DNA of 64,000 nt from Pseudomonas sp. Choline-02u-1 (GCF_002836515.1 NZ_PJBC01000002.1:124001-188000); one strand, 5' to 3'; shown: positions 9,932 to 19,083, counted from the first letter of the stretch. Notes: generated by a model not told the origin, from the letters alone. Made by a program: numbers and translations.

Positions 9932-10312
9932 AAATAGAGTCCCATGCAAGCATGAATAAAGCGCGCACCTTAGCTCAGATGAATGAGCACTCGCATGGAC
10001 TGGTAGTGTCGCGACTACGTTATCGGATTAATCCTACGCGTAATAAGGAAATGGACTACGTTGAAATTAGGTTTGACGTAAGGAAGCACGGGTATGCAAT
10101 AGACAGCAGACAGAAATTATTTGAAGACCAATCTTGAACTCCGATTATTTGCTGGCGTTTAAATGATGTTTATTTCTGCTGGTTATTTTCTCGTATTGCA
10201 GAGTTCAGGTCAGTTTTATCTGAACAGTTAGAAAAGCGCGTTATAACGTTCGTGGCGAGGAAACCGCAGGATATTCGGCCGGCCTGACGACGGCCGGCTG
10301 AATTCGGGGCGC
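9932..10312. other. Intergenic region upstream of the rocA2-like operon
   Basis: A 381-base stretch lying downstream of dgt and upstream of the leftward regulator gene, visibly richer in A+T (about 10040-10250) than the surrounding genes. It must contain the promoter of the regulator-kinase operon. GC-rich inverted repeats lie near the end of dgt: GCCGGCC/GGCCGGC around 10277-10297, and GGGCGCTC/GAGCGCCC, which spans the dgt stop. Neither is followed by a T-tract on the minus strand. A 61-codon rightward frame at 9952-10137 has no recognisable features and I do not call it. Confidence 0.4.
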
Positions 10313-11641
10313 TCAATGACTCGAGCGCCCGGTCATTTCCAATGCCATGTCACTTGCGTAACTGTCGGTCATGCCGGCGATGAAATCGATCATGCGCAGA
10401 AACGAGCTGTGCAGCGAGCCCTGTGGATCCGGCGCGTTGTTGCCGAGCAGGTCGAGAATGCGCCGGCTCTTGAACGACGGGGTACGGCCGTTGTGCTGTT
10501 CCAGCGCGGCGCCGCAGAACGAATTGAGCAGGATCTCCAGCGTCGTGTAAGCGCCGATTTCATGCAGCGTCTTGCGTTTGTCCTGGAAAATTTTCTTGCG
10601 CGCGATGTCCTTGGCGTTCAACACGCAACGTTTCGCCGGCCCGTGCATGTGTTCGACCAGATCGCCGTGCAGGGTGCCGGCAAGGAGGGCATCCTGCTGT
10701 TCGACAAACGCCCGCGCTGCTGCGTTGGTCAGGTGCTCGATGGCTTTGCCGCGCAGGATCGCGAGCTTGCGCCGGCGGGAATCCTGCGGGCCGAGCTGGC
10801 GATAGGTTTCCGGCAAGTCGTCACCGACCAGACCGAGCAGCAGCGACTCGACTTCGGCGTAGTCGAGCAGCTCCATTTCCAGACCGTCTTCCAGATCGAT
10901 CAGGGCGTAGCAGATGTCGTCGGCCGCCTCCATCAAATAGACCAGTGGATGGCGTGCCCAGCGCTGGTCTTCAAGCTGCGGCAGGCCGAGCTTGTGCGCA
11001 ATCTGTTCGAGCAGCGGCAGTTCGCTCTGATAACAACCGAATTTATGTTTCTTGTAGCCGAGGGAGTCAGCATGGCGCGCAGTCCACGGGTACTTCAGAT
11101 AGGTCCCCAGTGTCGCGTAGGTCAGGCGCGTGCCGCCATCGAACTGGTGATATTCCAGCTGCGTCAGCACGCGAAAACCTTGAGCATTGCCCTCGAAATT
11201 CAGAAAGTCACCGCGCTCGGCCTCGCTCATGCCGTCCAGCCAGCCGCGCCCGGCCGCTTGTTGAAACCAATGGCGGATGGCGTCTTCGCCGGAATGGCCA
11301 AACGGCGGGTTGCCGATGTCGTGAGCCAGGCAGGCCGATTGCACCACCATGCCCAGGTCGGCGGGGTCGCACCAGTCTGGCAGCGCGTTGCGCAAGGTTT
11401 CACCGACACGCATGCCCAGAGAGCGGCCGACGCAGCTGACTTCCAGCGAGTGGGTCAGGCGGGTGTGAATGTGATCGTTGCTGGTGACCGGGTGCACTTG
11501 GGTCTTGCGCCCGAGGCGGCGGAATGCGCCGGAGAAAATGATGCGGTCATGGTCTTTGTGAAACGGGCTGCGGCCGAGTTCTTGCGGGCTGTGCAGCGGC
11601 TTGCCGAGACGTTCGCGGTTGAGCAGGGTAGGCCAATCCAA
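10313..11641 (-). CDS. dgt: dNTP triphosphohydrolase (dGTPase-like)
   Basis: A 442-residue HD-superfamily enzyme expected to cleave dNTPs to deoxynucleoside and triphosphate. Visible motifs are GRKTQVHPV and RLTHSLEVS near the N-terminus, then [13 protein letters not shown] with the metal pair His107-Asp108, and a later [16 protein letters not shown] block carrying the final Asp. The start was set at the TTG at 11641: it is preceded by GGAGA at proper spacing, gives a length matching Pseudomonas homologues of about 443 residues, and begins [12 protein letters not shown] as they do. The frame is open upstream to 11704 without a good ribosome binding site. It lies 69 bases downstream of the EAL gene on the same strand and is probably co-transcribed. 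Confidence 0.92.
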   Translation of the reverse strand: MDWPTLLNRERLGKPLHSPQELGRSPFHKDHDRIIFSGAFRRLGRKTQVHPVTSNDHIHTRLTHSLEVSCVGRSLGMRVGETLRNALPDWCDPADLGMVVQSACLAHDIGNPPFGHSGEDAIRHWFQQAAGRGWLDGMSEAERGDFLNFEGNAQGFRVLTQLEYHQFDGGTRLTYATLGTYLKYPWTARHADSLGYKKHKFGCYQSELPLLEQIAHKLGLPQLEDQRWARHPLVYLMEAADDICYALIDLEDGLEMELLDYAEVESLLLGLVGDDLPETYRQLGPQDSRRRKLAILRGKAIEHLTNAAARAFVEQQDALLAGTLHGDLVEHMHGPAKRCVLNAKDIARKKIFQDKRKTLHEIGAYTTLEILLNSFCGAALEQHNGRTPSFKSRRILDLLGNNAPDPQGSLHSSFLRMIDFIAGMTDSYASDMALEMTGRSSH

Positions 11642-11710
11642 GGCTGGTTCTCTCCGTCTGGTGACTGATCGCCCTAGCTTCCCGGTTCGGCCCCGTGCCT
11701 GCAAGCAGAA

Positions 11711-12874
11711 CTACAGGCCCGCCGCATCGATATCGATCAACAACAGCCGTTCGCCGTTATCGAAGAACTGCCCGGCAGTCAGGCAATACTGGTTACTGGT
11801 GGCGTCGCGGTAGGTGCTCGACAGGGTCAGGCGGCGTTCTTCCCAGCCTTGCGCGAGCAGATGATAAAAGTAAGGTCGCCACGACCAGTTGTGCCCCAAG
11901 TAGCTATCATCGGCGAACCAGCCGTCCTGACGCCATTCCAGGTTGGGGGTCAGTTGCGTGCCATGGCGGTCGCACTGATAAAAACGCAGCAGCCACGGAA
12001 ACAACTGCAAATGTGGCAATGCGCTGAGCGGTGCGCGGGCCTGCGCCCACTGCTGCAGGATCGCCATCAGCTCGCTGAGCTGCCGACGCATTTGCATCAG
12101 CCGTCCTCGCTCGCCGAGCTTCTGCATCACATAGCGCTGCCGCAACTGAGCGAAACGCTCGACGAAAGCATCCGTAGCGAAGAACTCTTCCTGCGCCCGG
12201 GCGAAGAGAAAACCTTGCACGTAGCGCGAGCCGCATTCCAGCGCGAAATTCAGCTGCGCTTCGGTTTCAACGCCTTCAGCGATGATCCAGCAGCCGGTTT
12301 TCTCGGCCATCTGCGCAAGCGCTTTGACCACATCGCTGCTCGGCCCGCCCAGAGCCGCTGCCTGGAACAGACGCATGTCGAGCTTGAGAATGTCCGGTTG
12401 CAGGGCCAGCACCCGATCCAGCTGTGAGTAGCCGGCGCCGAAATCGTCGATGGCGATTCTCGCTCCCGCGTCGCGGTAGCGCGTGACCACGTGCGCCAAG
12501 CGTTCGCTGTTACCGCCTAACTCAGTGATCTCGAACACAATCCGCTGCGGATCAACCTGGTGTCGCGCCAACTGCTTGAGACTGGGCAAGGCCTGGTCGA
12601 CGCGCAGGCGGCTGATCCAGCGAGGTGACATGTTCAGACTGAGAAACCACTCCGCCGGAGCTTCATGCAGGCGGCTAAGGGCATTATCGCGGATCTGCCG
12701 ATCAAGCCGGCGCAAGGCGGTGGCCGAGGTGCGTGGATCGGCGAACAACGCCCCGACCGAGGTTAGTTGACCATCGCTCTGGCGCAAGCGGCCGAGTGCT
12801 TCAACGCCTGCAATACGTCCGGTGGCGGTATCGATGAAAGGCTGAAAGCAGGCGAGCGGTTGCCCGTCGATCAC
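11711..12874 (-). CDS. EAL-domain c-di-GMP phosphodiesterase with extra C-terminal domain
   Basis: A 387-residue cytoplasmic protein that begins directly in an EAL domain (residues about 3-240). The catalytic set looks complete: Glu25 in VEAL, the Asn of SLNMSP, EITELGG, IDDFGAGYS, the Lys in ILKLDMRLF, the Glu of AEGVETEAQ and the Gln of VQGFLF. It should therefore hydrolyse c-di-GMP to pGpG. Residues about 262-387 form a second region (FYQCDRHGTQLTPN, SWRPYFYHLL, STYRDATSNQYCLTAG) resembling a cytosolic Cache/PDC-like sensor. No membrane segment is seen. The start is a GTG with AAGGA six bases upstream. A lone EAL domain without a GGDEF partner suggests a dedicated phosphodiesterase. Confidence 0.88.
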   Translation of the reverse strand: MIDGQPLACFQPFIDTATGRIAGVEALGRLRQSDGQLTSVGALFADPRTSATALRRLDRQIRDNALSRLHEAPAEWFLSLNMSPRWISRLRVDQALPSLKQLARHQVDPQRIVFEITELGGNSERLAHVVTRYRDAGARIAIDDFGAGYSQLDRVLALQPDILKLDMRLFQAAALGGPSSDVVKALAQMAEKTGCWIIAEGVETEAQLNFALECGSRYVQGFLFARAQEEFFATDAFVERFAQLRQRYVMQKLGERGRLMQMRRQLSELMAILQQWAQARAPLSALPHLQLFPWLLRFYQCDRHGTQLTPNLEWRQDGWFADDSYLGHNWSWRPYFYHLLAQGWEERRLTLSSTYRDATSNQYCLTAGQFFDNGERLLLIDIDAAGL

Positions 12875-12927
12875 GGCAAATCCTTAATCTTGTTTTTCGG
12901 TTGGCCGCGTCCGCCGGATAGGCACGC

Positions 12928-12960
12928 GGGATTGAATCTCCCGATAAGGAGATTCATCCC
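12928..12960. repeat. Perfect-stem hairpin between the yqjK-like and EAL genes
   Basis: GGGATTGAATCTCC and GGAGATTCATCCC form a 13-base-pair stem with one bulged T and a six-base loop. It lies in the 120-base gap between two leftward genes. No U-tract follows on the minus strand, so a classical intrinsic terminator is not supported. It may be a processing or Rho-related structure, or an operator. Confidence 0.4.
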
Positions 12961-12994
12961 GGCGCTATTGCAAGAATGTAGCCAGAGGGACGGT

Positions 12995-13333
12995 TCAGCG
13001 TTTACCCGAGCTGTGCATGACCACTCTGATCAGCGGCACAAGCGTCGTGCCCAGGCGCAACAGTCGAGTCAGACCGCCACCGCCGGTGCGTTTCGAGCCT
13101 TTGCCAGTAAGGAAACCCAGCAGCGTTACGGCCGCCACGCCCCACAATGGCGCATGCTTGAGGCCGAAACCGTCCTGGACGTTCTGCTTCATGCCGCGCA
13201 TGCGCTGCAAGGGTTGCAAGACCTGCGCGGTTTCGTGGCGGATTTCCTGTCGGTGCATTTCCATGCGCAGGCGGATCAGTGCCTTGCGCATTTCCCGACG
13301 GGAGCTGTTGTGCGGAAGTTCAGGCAGGCTCAT
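12995..13333 (-). CDS. YqjK-like small protein
   Basis: A 112-residue protein, basic overall, with a helical N-terminal half (SSRREMRKALIRLRMEMHRQEIRHE) and a hydrophobic stretch (about residues 65-78, LWGVAAVTLLGFLTG), ending in a second short hydrophobic segment. It matches the position and character of the YqjK family, last in the ElaB/YqjD-YqjE-YqjK set of small inner-membrane proteins. The ATG overlaps the stop of the upstream holin-like gene by ATGA. The family has no defined biochemical role; homologous E. coli genes are linked to stationary phase and ribosome association at the membrane. Confidence 0.7.
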   Translation of the reverse strand: MSLPELPHNSSRREMRKALIRLRMEMHRQEIRHETAQVLQPLQRMRGMKQNVQDGFGLKHAPLWGVAAVTLLGFLTGKGSKRTGGGGLTRLLRLGTTLVPLIRVVMHSSGKR

Positions 13334-13716
13334 GGCAGCAGGCGCTCCCGGTCGTTGGCCAGCTCTTCAAGCGTGCCGTGGAAAGGCGAGGACTCATCGA
13401 AAATCGCCGCTTTGAGGCGCAGGCCGCAGAAGATCGACGCCAGCGTATAGAAAACGCAGAGGCCGATGATCGCTGCCAGGCGATAGGTGTCCCAGAAGAT
13501 GATCATCACCAGCGTCGACAGACCTACCAGCAACAGCAGGGCAAACACCAGCGCCAGGCCGGCGAACAGCAGCAGGCTGACGGTGCGTGATTTCTGCTCC
13601 TGCAATTCGATGCCGAACAGCTCGACATGACTGTGCAGCAGGCCCAGAACGGCAGCGCCGAGGCGACGCGTGGAGGAGGCGGTGCCCTCAGTCGGGCCGG
13701 ATTCTGCGATCGACAT
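13330..13716 (-). CDS. YqjE / phage holin superfamily III membrane protein
   Basis: A 128-residue protein with two clear membrane helices (about residues 46-70, TVSLLLFAGLALVFALLLLVGL, and 80-102, AAIIGLCVFYTLASIFCG) after a helical N-terminus (LLHSHVELFGIELQEQKSR). This is the YqjE / Holin-X family pattern. ATG at 13716 was chosen because it falls two bases after the stop of the ElaB-like gene and starts the family-like sequence; the frame stays open to 13785 without cause. It is the middle gene of a tight three-gene leftward operon. Despite the family name there is no sign of phage genes nearby. Confidence 0.8.
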   Translation of the reverse strand: MSIAESGPTEGTASSTRRLGAAVLGLLHSHVELFGIELQEQKSRTVSLLLFAGLALVFALLLLVGLSTLVMIIFWDTYRLAAIIGLCVFYTLASIFCGLRLKAAIFDESSPFHGTLEELANDRERLLP

Positions 13717-13718
13717 GA

Positions 13719-14033
13719 TCAGCGCCGAGTTGCCAGCAGGCCAATCAGAAAGCCGACGCCGGCCGCGATGCCCACCGACTGCCATGGGTTGGCCGACACA
13801 TAGTCTTCAGTAGCGGTGACGGCCGCCTGGCCGCGCTCGCGCAGTGTGTCTTCAGTCACTTTCAAGGTTTCCCGGGCGCGCAGCAGGCTGTCGTGAATCT
13901 GGGCACGCAGCTCATCTGCCTGATCGCCAGCGAGGGTCTTGGTGTGTTCGAGCAGGCGTTCTGTGTCGCTAACCAGAGTCTGGAAGTCGTTCATCAGGAT
14001 TTCTTGAGCAGTCTTTGCCTTGATGCTGGCCAT
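13719..14033 (-). CDS. ElaB/YqjD/DUF883-family membrane-anchored protein
   Basis: A 104-residue protein: a long amphipathic, probably coiled-coil stretch (DFQTLVSDTERLLEHTKTL through the RARETLKVTEDTLRERG region) and a C-terminal membrane anchor (WQSVGIAAGVGFLIGLLATRR) with the glycine-rich helix and terminal Arg pair typical of ElaB/YqjD proteins. Relatives in E. coli are C-tail-anchored, bind ribosomes and are induced in stationary phase by RpoS. ATG at 14033 has an ACGGAGATC ribosome binding site, unlike upstream alternatives. It is the first gene of the operon with the YqjE- and YqjK-like genes. Confidence 0.85.
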   Translation of the reverse strand: MASIKAKTAQEILMNDFQTLVSDTERLLEHTKTLAGDQADELRAQIHDSLLRARETLKVTEDTLRERGQAAVTATEDYVSANPWQSVGIAAGVGFLIGLLATRR

Positions 14034-14337
14034 TGATGGATCTCCGTAGGTGGCTTTGAAGCGTTCGAGTATGAGCCTTGCGTGAAGGTTCAGTGCAAAT
14101 GCCTGGTACAACTTTTGCTGTGTCGTGGTGCGTTGCTCGGTATACGTGCGCTGTTGCCGGGCGTCCCGGCAGAAAACTCTAATTCATTTACTCGCGATTC
14201 GTGACCGGACATCGAACTGTGCGCCAAATCAGTTCATCGACTCTGCCGTTGAATGACTGCCGGGTTCCTCATTTGGTGCAAGACAGGCCGGCATGAACTG
14301 CTTTGGTGCCCTTTTAAGCTTTCAGGTCTGCCTCCAC

Positions 14338-15546
14338 ATGGAAAATCTGCAAACTGCTGTAGACACGCTGGTTCACAGCTCCAACACGTTGTTCATTCTG
14401 ATTGGCGCGGTGATGGTGCTGGCGATGCACGCCGGTTTCGCCTTTCTGGAAGTCGGCACGGTCCGACAGAAGAACCAGGTCAACGCACTGTCGAAAATCC
14501 TCAGCGATTTCGCTGTCTCGACCCTGGCGTATTTCTTTATAGGCTATTGGATCTCCTATGGCGTCACCTTCATGCAACCGGCTTCGGTGCTCGCTGCCGA
14601 TCATGGTTATGGACTGGTGAAGTTTTTCTTCCTGCTGACCTTCGCTGCGGCGATCCCGGCAATCATTTCCGGCGGCATTGCCGAGCGTGCGCGTTTCGTC
14701 CCGCAATTGTGTGCGACGGCGCTGATCGTGGCGTTTATCTACCCGTTCTTCGAGGGCCTGGTCTGGAACGGCAACTTCGGTTTGCAAAGCTGGCTGGCGG
14801 AGCAGTTTGGCGCCACGTTCCATGACTTCGCCGGCTCGGTGGTGGTGCATGCCATGGGCGGATGGCTGGCACTGGCCGCAGTGTTGTTGCTCGGGCCGCG
14901 CAATGGTCGTTATCGCGATGGGCGTCTGGTCGCGTTCGCGCCGTCGAGCATTCCATTTCTGGCATTGGGCTCGTGGATCCTGATTGTCGGCTGGTTTGGC
15001 TTCAACGTGATGAGCGCGCAGACGCTGCAAGGTGTCAGTGGCCTGGTCGCGGTCAACTCGCTGATGGCCATGGTCGGCGGCACCGTCGCCGCGTTGATCG
15101 TCGGGCGCAATGACCCGGGCTTTCTGCACAATGGCCCGTTGGCCGGTCTGGTGGCGATTTGTGCAGGGTCCGATCTGATGCATCCGGTCGGCGCGCTGGT
15201 GACTGGCGCAATGGCTGGAGCCCTGTTTGTCTGGTGCTTTACCGCTGCCCAGGTCAAATGGCGCATCGACGATGTGCTGGGTGTCTGGCCGTTGCATGGC
15301 TTGTGTGGCGTGTGGGGCGCAATTGCCTGCGGCATCTTTGGCCAGACCGCTTTGGGTGGCCTGGGCGGGGTCAGCCTGATCAGCCAGATGATCGGCACTG
15401 CGCTCGGCGTCGTGGTGGCGCTGATCGGCGGCTTCGTCGTCTACGGCGCGATCAAGGTTCTGCATGGACTGCGCCTGAGTCAGGAACAAGAGTATTACGG
15501 CGCCGACCTGTCGCTGCACAAGATCGGCGCGGTGAGTCAGGACTAG
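14338..15546 (+). CDS. Ammonium transporter (Amt/Rh family)
   Basis: A 402-residue, highly hydrophobic protein with about 11 membrane segments, expected to conduct ammonium/ammonia across the inner membrane. The twin pore histidines are present: His171 in GSVVVHAMGG and His320 in WPLHGLCGVWG, and the structural Asp is in FHDFAGS (about 163). ISGGIAERARF is also a family signature. ATG at 14338 (MENLQTAVDTL) was chosen; the frame is open to an ATG at 14293. No glnK gene is adjacent, so this is likely not the main glnK-amtB operon. Its stop codon TAG shares the palindrome CTAG with the stop of the convergent antiporter gene. Confidence 0.9.
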   Translation: MENLQTAVDTLVHSSNTLFILIGAVMVLAMHAGFAFLEVGTVRQKNQVNALSKILSDFAVSTLAYFFIGYWISYGVTFMQPASVLAADHGYGLVKFFFLLTFAAAIPAIISGGIAERARFVPQLCATALIVAFIYPFFEGLVWNGNFGLQSWLAEQFGATFHDFAGSVVVHAMGGWLALAAVLLLGPRNGRYRDGRLVAFAPSSIPFLALGSWILIVGWFGFNVMSAQTLQGVSGLVAVNSLMAMVGGTVAALIVGRNDPGFLHNGPLAGLVAICAGSDLMHPVGALVTGAMAGALFVWCFTAAQVKWRIDDVLGVWPLHGLCGVWGAIACGIFGQTALGGLGGVSLISQMIGTALGVVVALIGGFVVYGAIKVLHGLRLSQEQEYYGADLSLHKIGAVSQD

Positions 15547-17255
15547 ATTTCCTCATCACTGGCTCCGGGGTAGAAACCATGGAGCAGGCGATAGCGATCA
15601 ATGCGCACCTGATCGACTTTCTCCTGCACCTGATGCGCGGGCAGGCCAAGCATGATCAGCGCGTGTGAAGCGAGCATCAGGCTCGATTCAAGGAGCTCCG
15701 GCACCACCTCGGTGGCGCCGGCAGCTCTGAGCTCTGCCGATTGGCTGTCGTCACGCGTGCGCACCAGAATGGGCACCTGTTGATTGAGTCGGCGGGCTTC
15801 ACGAAGAATACGCAACGCCACATCACTTTGATCCACGGCAATCACCAGCAGCCTGGCGCGCAACAGGCCAACGGCAGTCAGCAGATCGCCACGCGCCGAG
15901 TCGCCGTAATGCACGTCGCTTTCCGCGGACGCGGCTTCCTGTACCCGCACCGGGTCGTTGTCCAGCGCAACATAGGCTTGGCCCGCGTTGCCCATGAAGC
16001 GCCCGATGGACTGGCCGACGCGACCATAGCCGCAGATCACCACATGTTGGTCGAGATCGGCGTTGAGGGCGCTGATCTGCTCGATCTGCGCCTCCTCATT
16101 GGGCTTGCGGTGCAGCGCAGCGGCAATGCGCGGCGCCGCGCGAAGCAGCAGCGGCGTGAGCAGCATCGAACAGAACGTCGCCGCGAGCAGCAGTGCCCCC
16201 GGTTCGGCCGGCAGCAGGCTGTTCTGCTGCATCTGCGCCATCAAGGCAAAACAGAACTCGCCGCCCTGGGCCAGGGCCAGACCGCTGCGCCATGCGGTTT
16301 CACTGTCACTGCCGCGCCACTTCACCAGCAGCGCCACCACGATGCCTTTGATCAGCATCAGGCCGAGGGTCAAGGCGACGATCATCAGACTGTGACTGAC
16401 AAACAATTGCAGGTCGATCAGCATGCCAATGCTGACGAAGAACACTCCGAGCAGGATGTCGCGGAACGGCCGGATGTCGGCTTCGATCTGGTGCCGGTAG
16501 TGGCTTTCACCGAGCAACATGCCGGCGAGGAAAGCGCCGAGTGCAGGCGACAGGCCCAACAAGTGCGTGAGCCAAGCGGTAAGCAACACGATCACCAGCG
16601 CCAGCAGGACGAACAGCTCCGCCGAGCGCGAGGCCGCCACTTCATGAAACAGCCGTGGCAGCAACCAGCGACTGGCGAGCAGCAGGCCGAAGAACAGCAC
16701 CACGGTTTTGCCCAGGGTCAAAGGCAAGGCCCAATACCAGGCCTGCTCGCTGGTACCGGCGAACACTGGCACCAGCGTCAGCAGCAATACCGCCACCACG
16801 TCCTGAAACAGCAGCACGCCGACCGCGTTCTGGCCGTGGCTGCTGAACACTTCACCGAGACTGCCCAGCTCCTTGGTCACAATCGCCGTGGATGACAGTG
16901 ATAAACCGGCACCGAGCAACAACGCCGGCATGAGCGGCATGCCCAGCCCCATCAACAGTGTGCCGAGCAACGCTGTGCTGATCAGTACTTGCTGACTGCC
17001 CAGGCGAAACACCACCTGACGCAACGCAATCATTTTCGACAGGGAAAACTCCAGGCCCAGCGAAAAAAGCAGAAATACCACGCCCAGTTCGGCGACATCG
17101 GGCAGGTGTTCGCTCTCGTTGACCCAATCGAATGCGTTCGGCCCGACCAGCAATCCCACGCACAGGTAACCCAGCACCGGCGGCAGTCGCAGGCGCCGGA
17201 ACAGAGCAATCACCACCAGGGACGAGGCGAGGATGATCAACAGATTTGCAAACAC
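15543..17255 (-). CDS. CPA2-family cation:proton antiporter with TrkA-N domain (KefB/KefC/YbaL-like)
   Basis: A 570-residue inner-membrane protein. About 12 membrane segments span residues 1-375 (Na+/H+ exchanger fold; FRRLRLPPVLGYLCVGLLVG near the start), followed by a cytoplasmic RCK/TrkA-N domain with a Rossmann motif VICGYGRVGQSIG at about residue 405. Members exchange K+ or Na+ for H+ and are gated by nucleotides or glutathione conjugates. It starts with ATG at 17255 and ends by overlapping the ammonium-transporter stop by 4 bases. No KefF/KefG-type ancillary gene lies next to it, so whether it is glutathione-gated cannot be said. Confidence 0.88.
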   Translation of the reverse strand: MFANLLIILASSLVVIALFRRLRLPPVLGYLCVGLLVGPNAFDWVNESEHLPDVAELGVVFLLFSLGLEFSLSKMIALRQVVFRLGSQQVLISTALLGTLLMGLGMPLMPALLLGAGLSLSSTAIVTKELGSLGEVFSSHGQNAVGVLLFQDVVAVLLLTLVPVFAGTSEQAWYWALPLTLGKTVVLFFGLLLASRWLLPRLFHEVAASRSAELFVLLALVIVLLTAWLTHLLGLSPALGAFLAGMLLGESHYRHQIEADIRPFRDILLGVFFVSIGMLIDLQLFVSHSLMIVALTLGLMLIKGIVVALLVKWRGSDSETAWRSGLALAQGGEFCFALMAQMQQNSLLPAEPGALLLAATFCSMLLTPLLLRAAPRIAAALHRKPNEEAQIEQISALNADLDQHVVICGYGRVGQSIGRFMGNAGQAYVALDNDPVRVQEAASAESDVHYGDSARGDLLTAVGLLRARLLVIAVDQSDVALRILREARRLNQQVPILVRTRDDSQSAELRAAGATEVVPELLESSLMLASHALIMLGLPAHQVQEKVDQVRIDRYRLLHGFYPGASDEEI

Positions 17256-17453
17256 GGGACACTCCGCTGTCAGGGCGTTGGCCTCTGAAGCGTAGAGGCA
17301 AAAAGTCCGCGAGGATGACGCAATTGCAATTTGCGCCGAATGATTTGCGTCAGGATTTTGCGTTGAAAGGGTGGCGGCCTTCGGGCGGCGGTGGGTCGAC
17401 GAGGATTCGGGGGCGTCCTAGAATGGGCCCACTTGTTTTCCGGTAACGCCATC

Positions 17454-17690
17454 ATGCCTCCTGAATGTCAGCTGTTCGGCACCCTTGGGTGTCATCTGTG
17501 TGAAGTCGCCGAAGCCGAGCTGATGCCCTTCGTCGAGCATGGTCTGCTGGTTGAACTGGTGGACATCGCCGAAGATCAATCGCGGTTCGAAAAGTACAGT
17601 TTGCGCATTCCGGTACTACGCCGGGTCGACACTGGAGCAGAGCTGGATTGGCCTTTCAGTGCAGACGAGATCGTGGCGTTTTTACGCTGA
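17454..17690 (+). CDS. Glutaredoxin-family small protein
   Basis: A 78-residue protein with a thioredoxin-like fold: beta strand CQLFGTLG, a redox pair CHLC (about residues 13-16), helix EVAEAELMPF, and the cis-proline block RIPVLRRVDTG. This is the DUF836/glutaredoxin-like family; a CxxC pair allows dithiol exchange. ATG at 17454 follows GGTAACGCCATC, with only a weak ribosome binding site; the frame is open upstream to 17391, but those residues are not family-like. It may be co-transcribed with the two genes to its right. The physiological partner is unknown. Confidence 0.75.
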   Translation: MPPECQLFGTLGCHLCEVAEAELMPFVEHGLLVELVDIAEDQSRFEKYSLRIPVLRRVDTGAELDWPFSADEIVAFLR

Positions 17691-17804
17691 CGCGAATCTG
17701 TCGCCGTTATTCCGCTGGTCGCAGCAACCCATCGTTGCGTTGGCACGCGCTGGCTTCTTCGGTTACTGTATGTCCATACAGCAATCGAGTCAGAGGGATG
17801 AACC

Positions 17805-18122
17805 GTGGTCAATGTCGAACAGTTGAAGAGCAGCGTTAACCGGATGTCGGTCGACGTGGTGCGCGAGGCCGTCCTCGAATTGCGCCTGGACGGGCTGGTC
17901 ACGGAAGGCAAGACGCCGTTCAACAAACTGCATTTCAATACCTGCTTTGCCGAAATCGAAGCCTTGTTTCAGCGCGCCGGTTACCACAAGCAACTGGATG
18001 TGGTCGGTTATCAGGGCCTGTTGTACGCGTTGTACGATCCGGGGCGCTGGGAGGCGGTCGATGTCTTGCGCTGGCTGAAAGAGTTCACCGAAGCGGCGGC
18101 GCTGAAATCGATTCCGGCTTGA
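17805..18122 (+). CDS. Conserved hypothetical protein
   Basis: A 105-residue soluble protein that I do not recognise beyond a general resemblance to Pseudomonas conserved hypotheticals. It is rich in amphipathic helices (SSVNRMSVDVVREAVLELRL, FNTCFAEIEALFQRAG, GRWEAVDVLRWLKEFTEAAA) with no signal peptide or membrane segment. The GTG start at 17805 is supported by GAGGGA at good spacing. Codon use looks like that of its neighbours, so it is probably a real gene. It lies between a glutaredoxin-like gene and a pseudouridine synthase on the same strand. Confidence 0.7.
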   Translation: MVNVEQLKSSVNRMSVDVVREAVLELRLDGLVTEGKTPFNKLHFNTCFAEIEALFQRAGYHKQLDVVGYQGLLYALYDPGRWEAVDVLRWLKEFTEAAALKSIPA

Positions 18123-18192
18123 TGAAACTGCGCTAGGTGGCTGTGCCTCGGTGTTGGATAATGCCGCCCTGCACTGAGGATTTCCGTTTCTT

Positions 18193-19083
18193 ATGTCCAC
18201 ATCCGGTTTTAACGCTGCGCAAAATCAGGCCAGCACGCTCTACTTGCCGCCCGGTTCCTGGCTGACGGTATTCGATTGCTTGTGCGAGCACTTCAGGGCC
18301 ATCGGCCGTGACCAGTGGCTCGACCGGATTGCTCGGGGCCGTGTACTGGATGCACAAGGCCAGCCGATTACGCTGGACTTGCCGTACAAGGAAGGTCTGC
18401 GCATTCATTACTTTCGTGAAGTACCGGACGAAAAACCGATCCCGGTGGTCGAGTCGATTCTCTACGCTGACGAACATCTGGTGGTGGCCGACAAACCTCA
18501 CTTTCTACCCGTGACCCCGGCCGGTGAGTACGTCGAACAAACCCTGCTGCGGCGGCTGATTCGCCGGCTGGACAATCCGCATCTGGTACCACTGCACCGG
18601 ATCGATAGGCACACCGCCGGACTGGTGATCTTTTCCGCCAATCCGCAAACCCGCTCGGCCTATCAGTCATTGTTTCCGACCCGGCAGATCGACAAGCGCT
18701 ACGAAGCGATTGCCCCGGCGCTGCCTGAGCTGAATTTCCCGTTGGTGCACAAGAGCCGGCTGGTCGATGGCGAGCCGTTCTTCCGCATGCAGGAAGGGCC
18801 GGGCGCGAGCAATACCGAAACGGCGGTCGAGGTACGCGAGAAAAACGGCGACCTGTGGCGCTACGGCCTGTTTCCGGTGACCGGCAAGAAGCATCAGTTG
18901 CGTGTGCACATGACGGCGTTGGGCGCGAGTATCTGCAACGATCCGTTTTATCCGACTGTGTTGAAGGATGTCGTGGACGACTACGCCAATCCCTTGAAGC
19001 TGCTTGCGCAAGGCCTGCGGTTTGTTGACCCGGTGACGGGTGAGTTACGGGAGTTCGAAAGCCGGATCACCTTGCAATGGTGA
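18193..19083 (+). CDS. RluA-family pseudouridine synthase
   Basis: A 296-residue enzyme expected to isomerise uridine to pseudouridine in rRNA or tRNA. The catalytic block VPLHRIDRHTAGLVIF (HRxDRxTAG, catalytic Asp near residue 139) and VTGKKHQLRVHMTALG (RluA motif III) are clear. ILYADEHLVVADKPHFLPV is the family's strand preceding the active site. The N-terminus (about 80 residues) has only a weak S4-like region. ATG at 18193 has GAGGATTTCCG upstream. The RNA target cannot be assigned from sequence. A strong bidirectional hairpin follows the stop. Confidence 0.87.
   Translation: MSTSGFNAAQNQASTLYLPPGSWLTVFDCLCEHFRAIGRDQWLDRIARGRVLDAQGQPITLDLPYKEGLRIHYFREVPDEKPIPVVESILYADEHLVVADKPHFLPVTPAGEYVEQTLLRRLIRRLDNPHLVPLHRIDRHTAGLVIFSANPQTRSAYQSLFPTRQIDKRYEAIAPALPELNFPLVHKSRLVDGEPFFRMQEGPGASNTETAVEVREKNGDLWRYGLFPVTGKKHQLRVHMTALGASICNDPFYPTVLKDVVDDYANPLKLLAQGLRFVDPVTGELREFESRITLQW

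Noticed and set aside
9952..10137. 61-codon rightward frame upstream of the rocA2-like gene
   Set aside because: Low-GC intergenic sequence with no ribosome binding site or recognisable motif.
10277..10320. GC-rich inverted repeats as a dgt terminator
   Set aside because: Neither stem is followed by a T-tract on the strand of dgt, and one overlaps the dgt stop codon.
13330..13716. Holin-family gene as a sign of prophage
   Set aside because: It is the YqjE member of a common housekeeping operon; no phage structural, integrase or lysis genes are near.
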